From contig NZ_JAFVMG010000001.1 of NCBI RefSeq assembly GCF_017377745.1, positions 558,001 to 622,000 on the forward strand: a stretch of 64,000 nt of DNA, given 5' to 3'. The notes beneath the pieces were generated by a model. It had not been told where the DNA came from. It was given only the letters and a program-made list of their open reading frames with translations, and made no database searches. Origin of the DNA: Acetobacter suratthaniensis (GTDB lineage: Bacteria > Pseudomonadota > Alphaproteobacteria > Acetobacterales > Acetobacteraceae). Below, in pieces: positions 44,878-53,819 of the stretch; the stretch's first letter is position 1; each line of letters starts with the position of its first letter. A program made the position numbers and the translations under genes.

Positions 44878-45726
44878 ATGTCGTACGTGCAGGCTTTTAT
44901 CATGGCGTTGCTGCAAGGCGCGACAGAGCTTTTCCCGGTCAGCAGTCTGGGCCATGCCGTTATTCTGCCAGCGCTTCTGCACTGGAATTATGATCTGCAT
45001 GATGTAACATTTCTTCCCTTTCTGGTCATGCTGCATCTGGGTACATCCGTTGCTCTGCTGGTGTTCTTTTTTCGAGACTGGCGCGTGCTGGTGCGTGGTG
45101 CGATCGGTCGGGACGGGCAGCGTATCCAGCTTGAAAGCCTGCATATTTTCTGGCTGCTGATTGTCGCCACCATACCTGCCGTTGTGGTGGGGGGGCTGTT
45201 CGAGCACCTGCTGCGCTCATTTTTTGGTTCGGCCACATCGGCTGCGGTGTTTCTGTTTCTGAACGGGCTTTTGCTACTGCTGACAGAAAGACTGCGCGGC
45301 AGTGTTGTTACCCGTGAGGTGCGCTGTATCGCGGGGCTGACTTCGCGCGATGCCGTGGTGATCGGCCTTTTCCAATGTCTGGCGTTTTTTCCCGGCCTGT
45401 CCCGTTCGGGGGCGACAATCTGTGGTGGCCTGCTGCGCGGCCTGCATCATGATGCAGCGGCACGGTTTTCCTTTCTTATGGCCCAGCCGGTCATTATCGC
45501 CGCGACGGTGCGTGAGGGCTTCAAACTCTGGCATGCCCCGCCGGATGCGGCGCAGATTCATCTTGCCATGGCTGCGGCTGTGGTCTCGGGGGTAACGGCG
45601 TTGGCCAGCACGGCGTTTCTCATGCGTTATTTCCGCAGTCATGATAGCTGGGCCATGACACCTTTTGCCCTGTACTGCATGGCGATGGGCGGCGGTGCGT
45701 TTCTGGTCCTGCACTTTATCGGCTGA
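44878..45726 (+). CDS. uppP: Undecaprenyl-diphosphatase UppP (BacA)
   Basis: UppP recycles the lipid carrier for peptidoglycan and polysaccharide synthesis. The 282-residue membrane protein has QGATELFPVSSLGHAVILP near the N-terminus (glutamate and serine of the active site), and FFPGLSRSGATICGG (PGxSRSxxT). ARFSFLMAQPVI and about eight membrane segments are visible. The wording QGATELFPVSSLGH differs from the EGLTEFLPISSTGH of E. coli but keeps the key residues. Start at 44878 fits the family N-terminus; ATG at 44860 is possible. Confidence 0.93.
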   Translation: MSYVQAFIMALLQGATELFPVSSLGHAVILPALLHWNYDLHDVTFLPFLVMLHLGTSVALLVFFFRDWRVLVRGAIGRDGQRIQLESLHIFWLLIVATIPAVVVGGLFEHLLRSFFGSATSAAVFLFLNGLLLLLTERLRGSVVTREVRCIAGLTSRDAVVIGLFQCLAFFPGLSRSGATICGGLLRGLHHDAAARFSFLMAQPVIIAATVREGFKLWHAPPDAAQIHLAMAAAVVSGVTALASTAFLMRYFRSHDSWAMTPFALYCMAMGGGAFLVLHFIG

Positions 45727-45737
45727 GGCAGGCGGCC

Positions 45738-47255
45738 ATGCCGTCGTCAGGGCTCCGTCGCAAGCGGCTTGAACATGCGGCGCGCGACAGTGCCGCGCAC
45801 GCTTTGCGCAGAACACTGGGGCCTGTGCACCTTGTCCTGCTGGGTGTCGGCTCCACAGTGGGGGCCGGTATCTATGTTATGACCGGTGTGGCTGCGGCTA
45901 ACTATGCTGGGCCCGCCGTCTTGCTCTCTTTCATACTCGCCGGTGTGGCCTGTCTTTTTACCGCGCTGTCTTATGCGGAGCTGGCCTCTCTCATGCCCGT
46001 GGCGGGTTCTGCCTATACGTATGCCTATGTTTCGTTAGGCGAAGGGGCGGCTTGGGTGGTGGGCTGGCTCCTGCTGCTGGAATACGGCATTTCCTGTGCG
46101 GGGGTTGCTTCAGGGCTGTCGGGTTATCTTGTCAGTCTGTTGCATGATGGCGGTGTATTGGTACCGCAGGCGCTGAGCACAACAACCGTGCAGGTGGTGC
46201 AGGTAGCCTCGGCACAGGTTGTGCATGTCGGGCGGCGGTTTGATCTGCCGGGGGCCGTATCTATCCTGCTTGTAACCGCTGTGTTGCTGGTGGGCGTGCG
46301 GGAATCTTTTCGGATCAATGCGGCCATTGTGCTGCTCAAGGTTGGGGTGCTGCTTCTGTTTGTGGGGGTAGGGCTCTGGTGGGTTCAGCCTGCGTTATGG
46401 ACCCCCTTCATCCCGGCCTATGAGGGCGGGTTACATTATGGCGTGCCGGGTATTTTTCGTGCGGCTTCGCTGATTTTTTTTGCCTATGTGGGGTTCGAGG
46501 CAGTCTCTACCGCTGCGGGCGAGGCACGGAATCCCCGGCGTGATGTGCCGCTGGGTATCGTGGGGGCGCTGATTGTCTGCACCGTGCTGTATATGGCGGT
46601 TGCGGCCGTGCTGGTGGGGCTGGTGCCGTGGCGCGGTCTTGGTGTGGCGGACCCGCTGGCCGTGGCGGTGGGTGTCATGGGGCTGCCATGGCTTGCTTTG
46701 TGTATCAAGCTGGGGGCGGTTATCGGGCTGTGCTCGGTTCTGCTGGGACTTCTGTATGCCCAGAGCCGCATTTTTTATACGATGGCGCAAGATGGGCTGC
46801 TTTCCACCTTGTTCTGCCGCCTGCACCCGCGCTTTCTTACGCCGTGGCATGGAACGTTGGTGCTGGGGGCCGGTGTGGCGGCAGCGACTGCGGTACTGCC
46901 TGTCGAAATGATCGGTGATCTGGTGAGCCTTGGTACGGCGATGGCTTTTGGGGTCGTATGCCTGACGGTGATCTGGTTGCGAAATGTCGAGCCAGATCTG
47001 CCACGCGCGTTCCGTGTACCTTTGGGCGGCTTCCATGTGCGTGGGATATGGATCGGCTATGTGCCGCTGCTTGGTGTGCTGTTCTGTCTGGTTATGATTG
47101 CCCCTCTTGGGGTCGACATGCTGCTGGCTCTATGGGCAGGCAATCCGCTACCGGTGGCCCTGCTGGCAGGGTACGCGCTGGCGGGCTGGGTGTTTTACCA
47201 TGTTTACGGGCGGCATCATTCACGTATGGGGCAGGGATCGTCCGATCCGCGTTGA
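45738..47255 (+). CDS. APC-superfamily amino acid permease (CAT-like)
   Basis: A 505-residue protein with about 12 membrane segments. The first helix carries GVGSTVGAGIYVMTG, the broken-helix substrate motif, then ALSYAELASLMPVAGSAYTYAYVSLGEG and FFAYVGFEAVSTAAGEARNPRRDVP. These are typical of cationic amino acid transporter (CAT/YfnA) type permeases. The substrate is unknown. It starts 11 bases after uppP and converges on the ATP-grasp gene; a small GGCGG...CCGCC stem lies in the 19-base gap. Confidence 0.92.
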   Translation: MPSSGLRRKRLEHAARDSAAHALRRTLGPVHLVLLGVGSTVGAGIYVMTGVAAANYAGPAVLLSFILAGVACLFTALSYAELASLMPVAGSAYTYAYVSLGEGAAWVVGWLLLLEYGISCAGVASGLSGYLVSLLHDGGVLVPQALSTTTVQVVQVASAQVVHVGRRFDLPGAVSILLVTAVLLVGVRESFRINAAIVLLKVGVLLLFVGVGLWWVQPALWTPFIPAYEGGLHYGVPGIFRAASLIFFAYVGFEAVSTAAGEARNPRRDVPLGIVGALIVCTVLYMAVAAVLVGLVPWRGLGVADPLAVAVGVMGLPWLALCIKLGAVIGLCSVLLGLLYAQSRIFYTMAQDGLLSTLFCRLHPRFLTPWHGTLVLGAGVAAATAVLPVEMIGDLVSLGTAMAFGVVCLTVIWLRNVEPDLPRAFRVPLGGFHVRGIWIGYVPLLGVLFCLVMIAPLGVDMLLALWAGNPLPVALLAGYALAGWVFYHVYGRHHSRMGQGSSDPR

Positions 47256-47274
47256 GGCGGGGTGACCGCCTGCC

Positions 47275-48345
47275 TTAATCGTTTGGCGGGTAGGAGGCCA
47301 GAAGCCGTTTCTGCTTGCGCCACAGGCGGATACCGCGCCATAGCCCGGTGGGCCGCCAGCCTTGAGCGACCTTGCTGGCGCCGATACGGAAGCTCTCACC
47401 GTAATGGTGGAACTGCGCGGCGTATGCCTCCCTCAATGTGGTGCGGGAATCCCAGATATGGGTCGCTTCAGACCCTACGCCATTGATTTCGATGATTTCA
47501 AAATCCTGACCAGCTCGCAGGGCTTCGCGCGAGCGGTATTTCACATCAATACGCCCGAAATGAAAATCGGGAATATCCTGCATGATGGCATCAATGCGAG
47601 CGGTCAGCTCAGGGGTTATATCCTGCCCGCCATTGTGAAAAATAGCCCCTTTGCAGTGATTGCCGGTAAAGAGCAGTTCCAGCCGTTCTCCCTCTGGCAG
47701 AACCGTATGCAGGCGCTCTGCCAGACGTTTTTCATACAGATCGGGCAGGCGTGCGGCGCGGTTGTCCTGCCGCAGTAGGTCAAGCACCGTATCCCGTCCA
47801 TTTCCGGTGATGGAGGGAATGTCCTTGTAGGTGAGAGAGGAAATATGACCCTGCGGATCATCCGGGTGGCGGATATAAAATAGCCCGGCTTCATGCGGCC
47901 ATAAGATGAGACGCTGGATGACAAGATCAATCCCGCGCGGAAAGGCCGCCAGCGTTTTGTCCAGATCAGCAAGCGTGCGGACAAGGCGTACACCGGTGCC
48001 GTTGCAGCCGATATCTGGTTTGACCACCACTGGCAGGGCAAGACCCTTGGCCTTGATCGCGGCCAGTGCACGGGCCATGTCGTTTTTGCCGGTGGTCAGG
48101 GTTGTATAGGGAGCGATCCAGCCTGCCGCATATGTGCCTGCCATGTCCAGAATGCTGCTTTTACTTTCCCCGCAAAGTCCGCCGGTCACAATGCGCGGGT
48201 TAGCGGCGGTCGGCACTGTCAGGCTGCGGTAGCGGAACCCGAGCACGAACCAGTACAGCACAACCGGGGTGTAAAAGAGCCAGCCGGGCCAGAATTCGAA
48301 CAGGGAGAGCGGATTGGCCGCCTTGGCTGAAGAGGTCTCGGTCAT
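47275..48345 (-). CDS. Membrane-anchored ATP-grasp ligase of unknown substrate
   Basis: A 356-residue protein. Near the N-terminus there is one aromatic hydrophobic segment (FWPGWLFYTPVVLYWFVLGF, about residues 18-37). It then has an ATP-grasp fold: LPVVVKPDIGCNGTGVRLV (ATP lysine), DLVIQRLI, FGRIDVKYRS and FEIIEINGVG with the metal glutamate/asparagine. The fold resembles D-Ala-D-Ala ligase and glutamate ligases, which form an amide or peptide bond using ATP, but the specificity is unknown. The ATG overlaps the stop of the DedA gene by 4 bases, so both are translated together. Confidence 0.85.
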   Translation of the reverse strand: MTETSSAKAANPLSLFEFWPGWLFYTPVVLYWFVLGFRYRSLTVPTAANPRIVTGGLCGESKSSILDMAGTYAAGWIAPYTTLTTGKNDMARALAAIKAKGLALPVVVKPDIGCNGTGVRLVRTLADLDKTLAAFPRGIDLVIQRLILWPHEAGLFYIRHPDDPQGHISSLTYKDIPSITGNGRDTVLDLLRQDNRAARLPDLYEKRLAERLHTVLPEGERLELLFTGNHCKGAIFHNGGQDITPELTARIDAIMQDIPDFHFGRIDVKYRSREALRAGQDFEIIEINGVGSEATHIWDSRTTLREAYAAQFHHYGESFRIGASKVAQGWRPTGLWRGIRLWRKQKRLLASYPPND

Positions 48346-49094
48346 GATGGATGGTTTTTCCTGATGCGGGCGGCAATCCGCCCCGAAAGGATCATGAATG
48401 CGGCAAAGCCCGCAATGCCAGCCCAACGCCATACGCCCAGATGCGCGAGCAGGAACCCGCCAATTTTCAGGGAGAGCAGGAACAGCCCCGTTGTCCAGAG
48501 CAGGGTGGCGAGCACCGTAGCCAGTGTGAAGGTTTTCAGTCCTGCTCGGAAAAAGCCACAGGCGGTATAAAGGGGCAGGCGCGTGCCGGGAATGAAGCGG
48601 CTGATAAAAACAGCCCTGAACAGATTGCGCGTCAGCCATTGGCGCTGCTGGCTGATGCCCGGCATATCCACCCACCGCCGGGCGGGCGGCCAGCAGGCAG
48701 CCAGAGCGCCAAGGCCATAAAGCCCGATATCACCCAGCACGATTCCTGAATAAAGAGCCAGCAGCGCTACGGGTGGCGATACGACATGAAGCTGTACCTG
48801 TATGGCGGTAATCAGCGTTGCTGCATCTTCCAGCACAAAAGTAGCCAGAATGATGATGACAACCTGCGCAAAAGGACTTGCGGCTGTCAGGTGAAGGACA
48901 TGCTCAAGCAAGGAACCCCGGCTCTCCTCTCCCGTTGCGCGGCTTGTATCCGGCCCGAAAACAAAGCCGGACAAACCGAGAGCAGGTGGCGCCCAAGCGT
49001 GTGTCCTGTCAAGCATGGGCCGGGCTGTCCCTATGCGGGAAAAGAGAGTGGATGAACGCGCAGGCACGGTGCTAGACGGAAAGGCGTCAGTCAT
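48342..49094 (-). CDS. DedA/SNARE-associated family membrane protein
   Basis: A polytopic protein of up to 250 residues with the DedA core: LATFVLEDAATLITAI, YSGIVLGDIGLYGLGALA, and FISRFIPGTRLPLYTACGFFRAGLKTF, containing the conserved E/R motif (F-x-R-F-x-P-G-x-R). DedA proteins flip undecaprenyl phosphate or phospholipids across the membrane. The N-terminal 50 or so residues look non-conserved; ATG at 49016 could be the true start. It is coupled to the ATP-grasp gene, suggesting a joint role in lipid or glycan handling. Confidence 0.88.
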   Translation of the reverse strand: MTDAFPSSTVPARSSTLFSRIGTARPMLDRTHAWAPPALGLSGFVFGPDTSRATGEESRGSLLEHVLHLTAASPFAQVVIIILATFVLEDAATLITAIQVQLHVVSPPVALLALYSGIVLGDIGLYGLGALAACWPPARRWVDMPGISQQRQWLTRNLFRAVFISRFIPGTRLPLYTACGFFRAGLKTFTLATVLATLLWTTGLFLLSLKIGGFLLAHLGVWRWAGIAGFAAFMILSGRIAARIRKNHPS

Positions 49095-49133
49095 GGCACA
49101 GCCGGTACGTCACGTAGCCGGGACGAGGGGATA

Positions 49134-50132
49134 ATGGATAGAAGAACACTGCTTGTTCGTGGTCTGGCGGTTTCGGCTCTGACAGGCCTTTCCTCGGCCC
49201 CGATGTATCGCGCATGGGGGCGCCCGCGTGAGTATGGCGTCTTTCTGGCCGGGGTTCGGCATGAGGCATTGCAGCAGGGGATTGCTGCAGGTGTGGTTGA
49301 TCGTGCCCTGGCGCTGTGTACGGTTCCCAATGCTGCCGTTATCAAGGCGGATCAGCATCAGCCTGAAAAAGTGCTGACATGGGCGCAGTACAAAGAGCGT
49401 GTGCTGACGGAAAAAAAGCTGTCCGATGGCTTGCAGGCCATGACGGAGCAGGGGCAGCGGATTAGCCAGATTGGTGGCCAGTATCAGGTGGGCCGGGGTG
49501 TTATCGCCGGTATCTGGGGGCTGGAATCCGCTTATGGCACCCGTATGGGCAAATTTTCGGTTATCGATGCACTGGCCACGCTGGCTTATGAGGGGCGGCG
49601 GGCTGCCTTTTTCCGGGGTGAGTTGCTCAAGGCTCTGCATATTCTGGCGCAGAATGGCATGGAGCCGCGCGCCATGCTGGGCAGCTATGCCGGAGCTATG
49701 GGGCAGCCCCAGTTCATGCCCAGCGCGTATGAGCGTTTTGCTGTCAGCTACCCTGAAGGCGGGCGGGCTGATATCTGGCGGAACGAGGCGGATGTGTTTG
49801 CCTCCATTGCCAATTATCTGGCCCGGAGTGGCTGGCAGAATGGCGGGCTCTGGGGCGAGGCCGTGATTGTGCCGGAGTCCTTGCCGCAGGTGCAGCTTGG
49901 GCGCAGCCATGTGCGGCCGCTTTCATGGTGGGTTCAGCAGGGTGTGCGCCCCCGTGCCGGGCGCTTTTCGGATAGCGCCGCCGATACTACAGCTCCCGCG
50001 GCGATCATCCGCCCCGACGGGCCGGGTGGCGAGGCGTTTGTCGTTTACCATAATTTCAATGTAATACGCCGTTACAATGCTTCCGATTTTTATGCGCTGG
50101 CGGTTGGCATACTGGGTGATGCGATAACGTGA
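49134..50132 (+). CDS. Lytic murein transglycosylase, MltB type
   Basis: Cleaves peptidoglycan glycan strands with formation of anhydro-muropeptides. The 332-residue protein has an N-terminal twin-arginine-like signal (MDRRTLLVRGLAVSALTG) and the catalytic glutamate E131 in GIWGLESAYG. SYAGAMGQPQFMPSAY, IANYLARSGW and the C-terminal FNVIRRYNASDFYALAVG complete the SLT_2 domain. There is no lipobox, unlike E. coli MltB. Its stop overlaps the GTG of the RlpA gene. Confidence 0.93.
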   Translation: MDRRTLLVRGLAVSALTGLSSAPMYRAWGRPREYGVFLAGVRHEALQQGIAAGVVDRALALCTVPNAAVIKADQHQPEKVLTWAQYKERVLTEKKLSDGLQAMTEQGQRISQIGGQYQVGRGVIAGIWGLESAYGTRMGKFSVIDALATLAYEGRRAAFFRGELLKALHILAQNGMEPRAMLGSYAGAMGQPQFMPSAYERFAVSYPEGGRADIWRNEADVFASIANYLARSGWQNGGLWGEAVIVPESLPQVQLGRSHVRPLSWWVQQGVRPRAGRFSDSAADTTAPAAIIRPDGPGGEAFVVYHNFNVIRRYNASDFYALAVGILGDAIT

Positions 50133-50983
50133 AAAAAGCGGTTCTCTGCACGGCGCTGATTCTGGCAGGCTGTGGGCGCGGGCAACAGGTAACGCCTGAT
50201 CCGCATTATGTAACGGGTGCTTCATGGCAGGCCGATGGACGGTGGTTCTATCCGCGTGAGGATTTTGACTGGCAGGGCACCGGCCTTGCCATGCGCGATC
50301 AGGGGCGGAATGGCGAACTGACAGCCGATGGCGAAGTGCGTGACAGCGCTGCCATGACTGGCGCACATCAGACATTGCAACTCCCGGCTATTGTCAGCGT
50401 CATTAACCTTGAGAACGGGCGAGAGGTGGTCGTCCGTCTCAATGACCGTGGCCCGGCGCAGGCGGGGCGTATGCTGTCGCTTTCGGCACGGGCGGCGGAT
50501 CTGCTGGGTATGGGCGATGGCCCGGCCCGTGTGCGGGTTGTGGAGAATGAAGCAGAAAGCCGCAGGCTGGCGGAAACTCTGCCCGGTGCGCCCACGCTTG
50601 AAATCAACGCAGCCCCGCGTGAAGGGGTTACCCAGACAGATCTGGGTGGCAAGGGTAGTTCCACCGTTGGTGTGGCGGTGCAGGCGGGGGATACAGCAGC
50701 ACCTAAAGTGGGTGTGGCGTTGCCAGACTTGCCTGCTGAAGTGCGACAGGGCATGGCGGCACCGGGCATGCTTTGGGTGGAAATCATGGACCTGACATCG
50801 CGCTACAGCGCCATTGTTCAGGCCGCGCGCTCAGGGGCTGTGGTACGTCCCGATCTGACCGCCGGACACGGCATGATGTGGGCCGTGCGCTACGGCCCGT
50901 TTACGACTATACAGGACGCGGATTCAGCGCTGAGACGGGCACTGGCCGCCGGACTGACTGGCTCTCATATCGTCGTCGAATAG
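50129..50983 (+). CDS. rlpA: RlpA-like septal ring lipoprotein with SPOR-type C-terminus
   Basis: A 284-residue lipoprotein (signal ends LILAGC). The double-psi beta-barrel shows as WFYPREDFDWQGTGLA and, more strikingly, VVVRLNDRGPAQAGRMLSLSARAADLLGM, the RlpA signature. A low-complexity linker leads to a region with MWAVRYGPFTTIQDADSALRRAL that resembles a SPOR denuded-glycan-binding domain. RlpA cleaves naked glycan strands at the septum. It starts with GTG inside the MltB stop. Confidence 0.88.
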   Translation: MKKAVLCTALILAGCGRGQQVTPDPHYVTGASWQADGRWFYPREDFDWQGTGLAMRDQGRNGELTADGEVRDSAAMTGAHQTLQLPAIVSVINLENGREVVVRLNDRGPAQAGRMLSLSARAADLLGMGDGPARVRVVENEAESRRLAETLPGAPTLEINAAPREGVTQTDLGGKGSSTVGVAVQAGDTAAPKVGVALPDLPAEVRQGMAAPGMLWVEIMDLTSRYSAIVQAARSGAVVRPDLTAGHGMMWAVRYGPFTTIQDADSALRRALAAGLTGSHIVVE

Positions 50984-50989
50984 GAAAAC

Positions 50990-52207
50990 ATGTTGCAGAC
51001 CCGACGGTTCTTACTCACAGGGGGCGCGGCCCTTTTTTGTGGCGGTGTTTCGAGCAGCCTTGTGGCGGATGCCTGGGGCAAGACGCATGGGCGGGCGGCG
51101 GCCGCCGCAAAACAGGTGGCCGCAGATGCCCCGCCTCCCGCACCGGCGACAACGCCCATCGGCCCGGTTGAAACCTCCGCACGCTGGGCCTGCATTCTTG
51201 ATTACGGCAGTGGTGCGACCCTGCTGGAAAAAAATGCAGATGAGCGCATGCCCCCCTCATCGCTGACCAAGATGATGACGGCCTATGTCACGTTTGGTAT
51301 GCTGCGCTCAGGACGCCTCAAGCTTGACCAGACATTGCCGGTGAGCGAACGCGCATGGCGGATGCAGGGGTCACGCATGTTCGTGCCGCTGGGCCAGAGC
51401 GTGCCCGTGCAGGATCTTATACAGGGCATGGTCATCCAGTCCGGTAACGATGCGTGTATTGTGTTGGCAGAAGGGATCGCCAGTTCGGAAGAGCAGTTCG
51501 TCGCGCTGATGAACGAAACCGCTGCACGTCTGGGGCTGAGCAATACGCATTTCATGAATGCGACAGGCTGGCCTGCGGAGGGGCATTATATGTCCGCGCG
51601 TGACGTGGCTTATCTCGCGCTGCGGCTGATCCATGATTTTCCTGAATATTACCACTTCTTTTCTGAAAAAGAGTTTTTCTACAACAACATCCGTCAGGAA
51701 AACCGCAACAGCCTTGTTGTGAAAGGTCTGGCTGATGGTCTGAAGACCGGCCACACCGATGCAGGTGGTTTTGGCCTGTGCGCCTCTTCTGAACGCGAAG
51801 GGCGGCGCGTTGTCATGGCCATTAACGGGCTGACGTCTTCGGGTGAGCGTGCGCGTGAGGGCGAGCGGCTCATGGGCTGGGCTTTCGCCAATTTCGAAAC
51901 AGCATGGGTTGTCCATAAGGGCGATGTGGTGGAGCAGGCTCCAGTGTGGATGGGCGCCGAGCGCACCGTGGCGCTGGTGGCGGCGCAAGATCTTAAACTG
52001 CTGCTGCCGCATGGCTGGCGGAATGGCACGCAACTGGCGCTGGATTACAACACGCCACTGGTTGCACCGGTTACGCAGGGGCAGGTTGTGGGGCGTATTA
52101 CGGTCTCGCTACCGGGCGGCAAGCAGGTGCAGGTACCGGTTGAGGCGGCCAGTTCCGTGGCGGCTCTCGGTCTTGTCGGGCGGGCAGCCCGCAGGCTGCA
52201 TCTGTAA
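50990..52207 (+). CDS. D-alanyl-D-alanine carboxypeptidase (DacC/PBP5-6 family)
   Basis: Removes the terminal D-Ala of peptidoglycan pentapeptides. The 405-residue protein has a twin-arginine-like signal (TRRFLLTGGAAL). The active serine motif SLTK (S91, K94), SGN (in IQSGNDACIVLAEG), KTG (in GLKTGHTDAGGFG) and a C-terminal PBP5-type beta domain are all present. It follows rlpA by 6 bases and precedes tmk by 5, so the peptidoglycan genes and tmk-holB-metG probably share a transcript. Confidence 0.94.
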   Translation: MLQTRRFLLTGGAALFCGGVSSSLVADAWGKTHGRAAAAAKQVAADAPPPAPATTPIGPVETSARWACILDYGSGATLLEKNADERMPPSSLTKMMTAYVTFGMLRSGRLKLDQTLPVSERAWRMQGSRMFVPLGQSVPVQDLIQGMVIQSGNDACIVLAEGIASSEEQFVALMNETAARLGLSNTHFMNATGWPAEGHYMSARDVAYLALRLIHDFPEYYHFFSEKEFFYNNIRQENRNSLVVKGLADGLKTGHTDAGGFGLCASSEREGRRVVMAINGLTSSGERAREGERLMGWAFANFETAWVVHKGDVVEQAPVWMGAERTVALVAAQDLKLLLPHGWRNGTQLALDYNTPLVAPVTQGQVVGRITVSLPGGKQVQVPVEAASSVAALGLVGRAARRLHL

Positions 52208-52212
52208 CGGGT

Positions 52213-52851
52213 ATGTCCAAGGGTGTGTTCATAACGCTTGAGGGCGGCGAGGGGGCTGGAAAGTCCACCCAGCTACGGCTGGTGGGCGAGGCCTTGCGGG
52301 CCGGCGGGCATGATGTGCTTGTCACGCGTGAGCCGGGTGGCTCGCCCGGCGCTGAAGACCTGCGCCAGCTTCTGCTGTTCGGCAATAATCCGCTTTCCCT
52401 CCGGGCTGAAATTCTCGCACATTTCGCAGCCCGGTATGATCATGTGGATCGTGTTATCCTGCCCGCGCTGGAGGCAGGCCGCATTGTGCTGTGTGATCGC
52501 TTTACCGATTCCACGCTCGCCTATCAGGGCTATGGCCGGGCCGCTGGTGATGCCGGTATCCTGAGCCTGATCCGTGGTTTGACGGATATGCTGGCTTTAA
52601 AGCCGGATAGAACGTTTCTGCTGGATGTGCCACGTTCTGTAGCATGTGAACGGCTTGCGGCCCGTGCCGGGCAACCTGATCGCTATGAGCAGGCTGATGA
52701 AGCCTTTCATGCGCGGGTGGCAGAGGGCTTTGTGGCCGTAGCACAGGATGAGCCTGCGCGTGTCAGGCGGCTGAATACGGAGCGGGAAAAGGCCGAGCGG
52801 ATCAGTCAGCGGATTGTGGAAGATATTCTGGCTCTGGTCTGTCAGGCGTGA
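52213..52851 (+). CDS. tmk: Thymidylate kinase
   Basis: Phosphorylates dTMP to dTDP. In 212 residues it has the P-loop GGEGAGKST, the DR-x motif in VTREPGGSPGAEDLR, CDRFTDSTLAYQGYGR, and the lid region RAGQPDRYEQADEAFHARV. The order tmk-holB-metG-tatD is usual in Alphaproteobacteria. Confidence 0.96.
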   Translation: MSKGVFITLEGGEGAGKSTQLRLVGEALRAGGHDVLVTREPGGSPGAEDLRQLLLFGNNPLSLRAEILAHFAARYDHVDRVILPALEAGRIVLCDRFTDSTLAYQGYGRAAGDAGILSLIRGLTDMLALKPDRTFLLDVPRSVACERLAARAGQPDRYEQADEAFHARVAEGFVAVAQDEPARVRRLNTEREKAERISQRIVEDILALVCQA

Positions 52852-52874
52852 GGTCGGGCATGGGGGAGACTGCC

Positions 52875-53819
52875 ATGACTGGCCCGCGCCTTGCCTCGCT
52901 GGCACTACAGGGACACGAGACGGGTTTTGATGTCTTTCGTCAGGCGCTAGCGCGGGGGTGTATGCCGCATGCATGGCTGATTACTGGCCCGCCGGGTATT
53001 GGCAAGGCCACGTTTGCCTTTGCCTTGGGGCGTTTATTACTGGGGGCCACGCAGGCGGAAAGCCCGGCCGGGCGGCGTGTATCAGCCGCTACACATGCCG
53101 ATCTGCTGGTGGTTGAGCGCGGTTTTGATGAAAAACGTCAGCGCTATCGTTCGGAAATCGTGGCGGATGATGTCAGGCCCATCAACGCATTTTTGCGGCG
53201 CACGGCGGCGGAGGGTGGCTGGCGTGTGGTTATTGTCGATGGCGCGGAATGGATGAACCGCAGCGCGGCCAATGCTGTGCTGAAAATACTCGAAGAACCG
53301 CCGCCCGCGACAATCCTGCTCCTGACAAGCTCGGCCCCCGGACGGCTGCTGCCGACTATTCGTAGTCGCTGCCGCAAGCTGGCGCTAGGCACGCTTGATG
53401 CACGTGCCATGCGGGCTGTGTTGCAGCAGGTTGCCCCGGATGCCAGTCCGGCTGAACTCGAACGGGTTACGGCACTGGCTCATGGTGCGCCCGGTCGCGC
53501 GCTCGCCCTGCTGGCCGATGCACAGGGTGAGATTGCCCATTGTGTCGAGCGCGTGTGCAAAGGTGTAAGCGCGCTGGATGGTTATGAAGTCGCGGAAACG
53601 GTTCTGCGCAAGGAATATGGTTTCGATCTGTTTTTCAGCCTGTTATCAGATCGGCTTCAGGCGGTGGCCAGACAGGCCGCGCTGAGTGGAAGCGCTCATG
53701 GTCTTGCCTGTGCGCGTGCATGGGAGACCCTTGTACGCCTATATGGTGAAACAGAGCGTTTCAACCTGGATAAACAGGAAGCCCTACTCGAAGCCATGAC
53801 GATTGCGAGCCAAGCATGA
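52875..53819 (+). CDS. holB: DNA polymerase III delta' subunit
   Basis: Part of the clamp loader. The 314-residue AAA+ protein has a P-loop GPPGIGKATF, the DLLVVERGFDEK insertion common in Alphaproteobacteria, VVIVDGAEWMNRSAANAVLKILEEPP (the Walker B region of delta', with the SAANALLK-type signature), and TIRSRCRKL sensor. The GGAG at 52865-52868 supports ATG 52875 over the GTG at 52848. It overlaps metG by 4 bases. Confidence 0.92.
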   Translation: MTGPRLASLALQGHETGFDVFRQALARGCMPHAWLITGPPGIGKATFAFALGRLLLGATQAESPAGRRVSAATHADLLVVERGFDEKRQRYRSEIVADDVRPINAFLRRTAAEGGWRVVIVDGAEWMNRSAANAVLKILEEPPPATILLLTSSAPGRLLPTIRSRCRKLALGTLDARAMRAVLQQVAPDASPAELERVTALAHGAPGRALALLADAQGEIAHCVERVCKGVSALDGYEVAETVLRKEYGFDLFFSLLSDRLQAVARQAALSGSAHGLACARAWETLVRLYGETERFNLDKQEALLEAMTIASQA

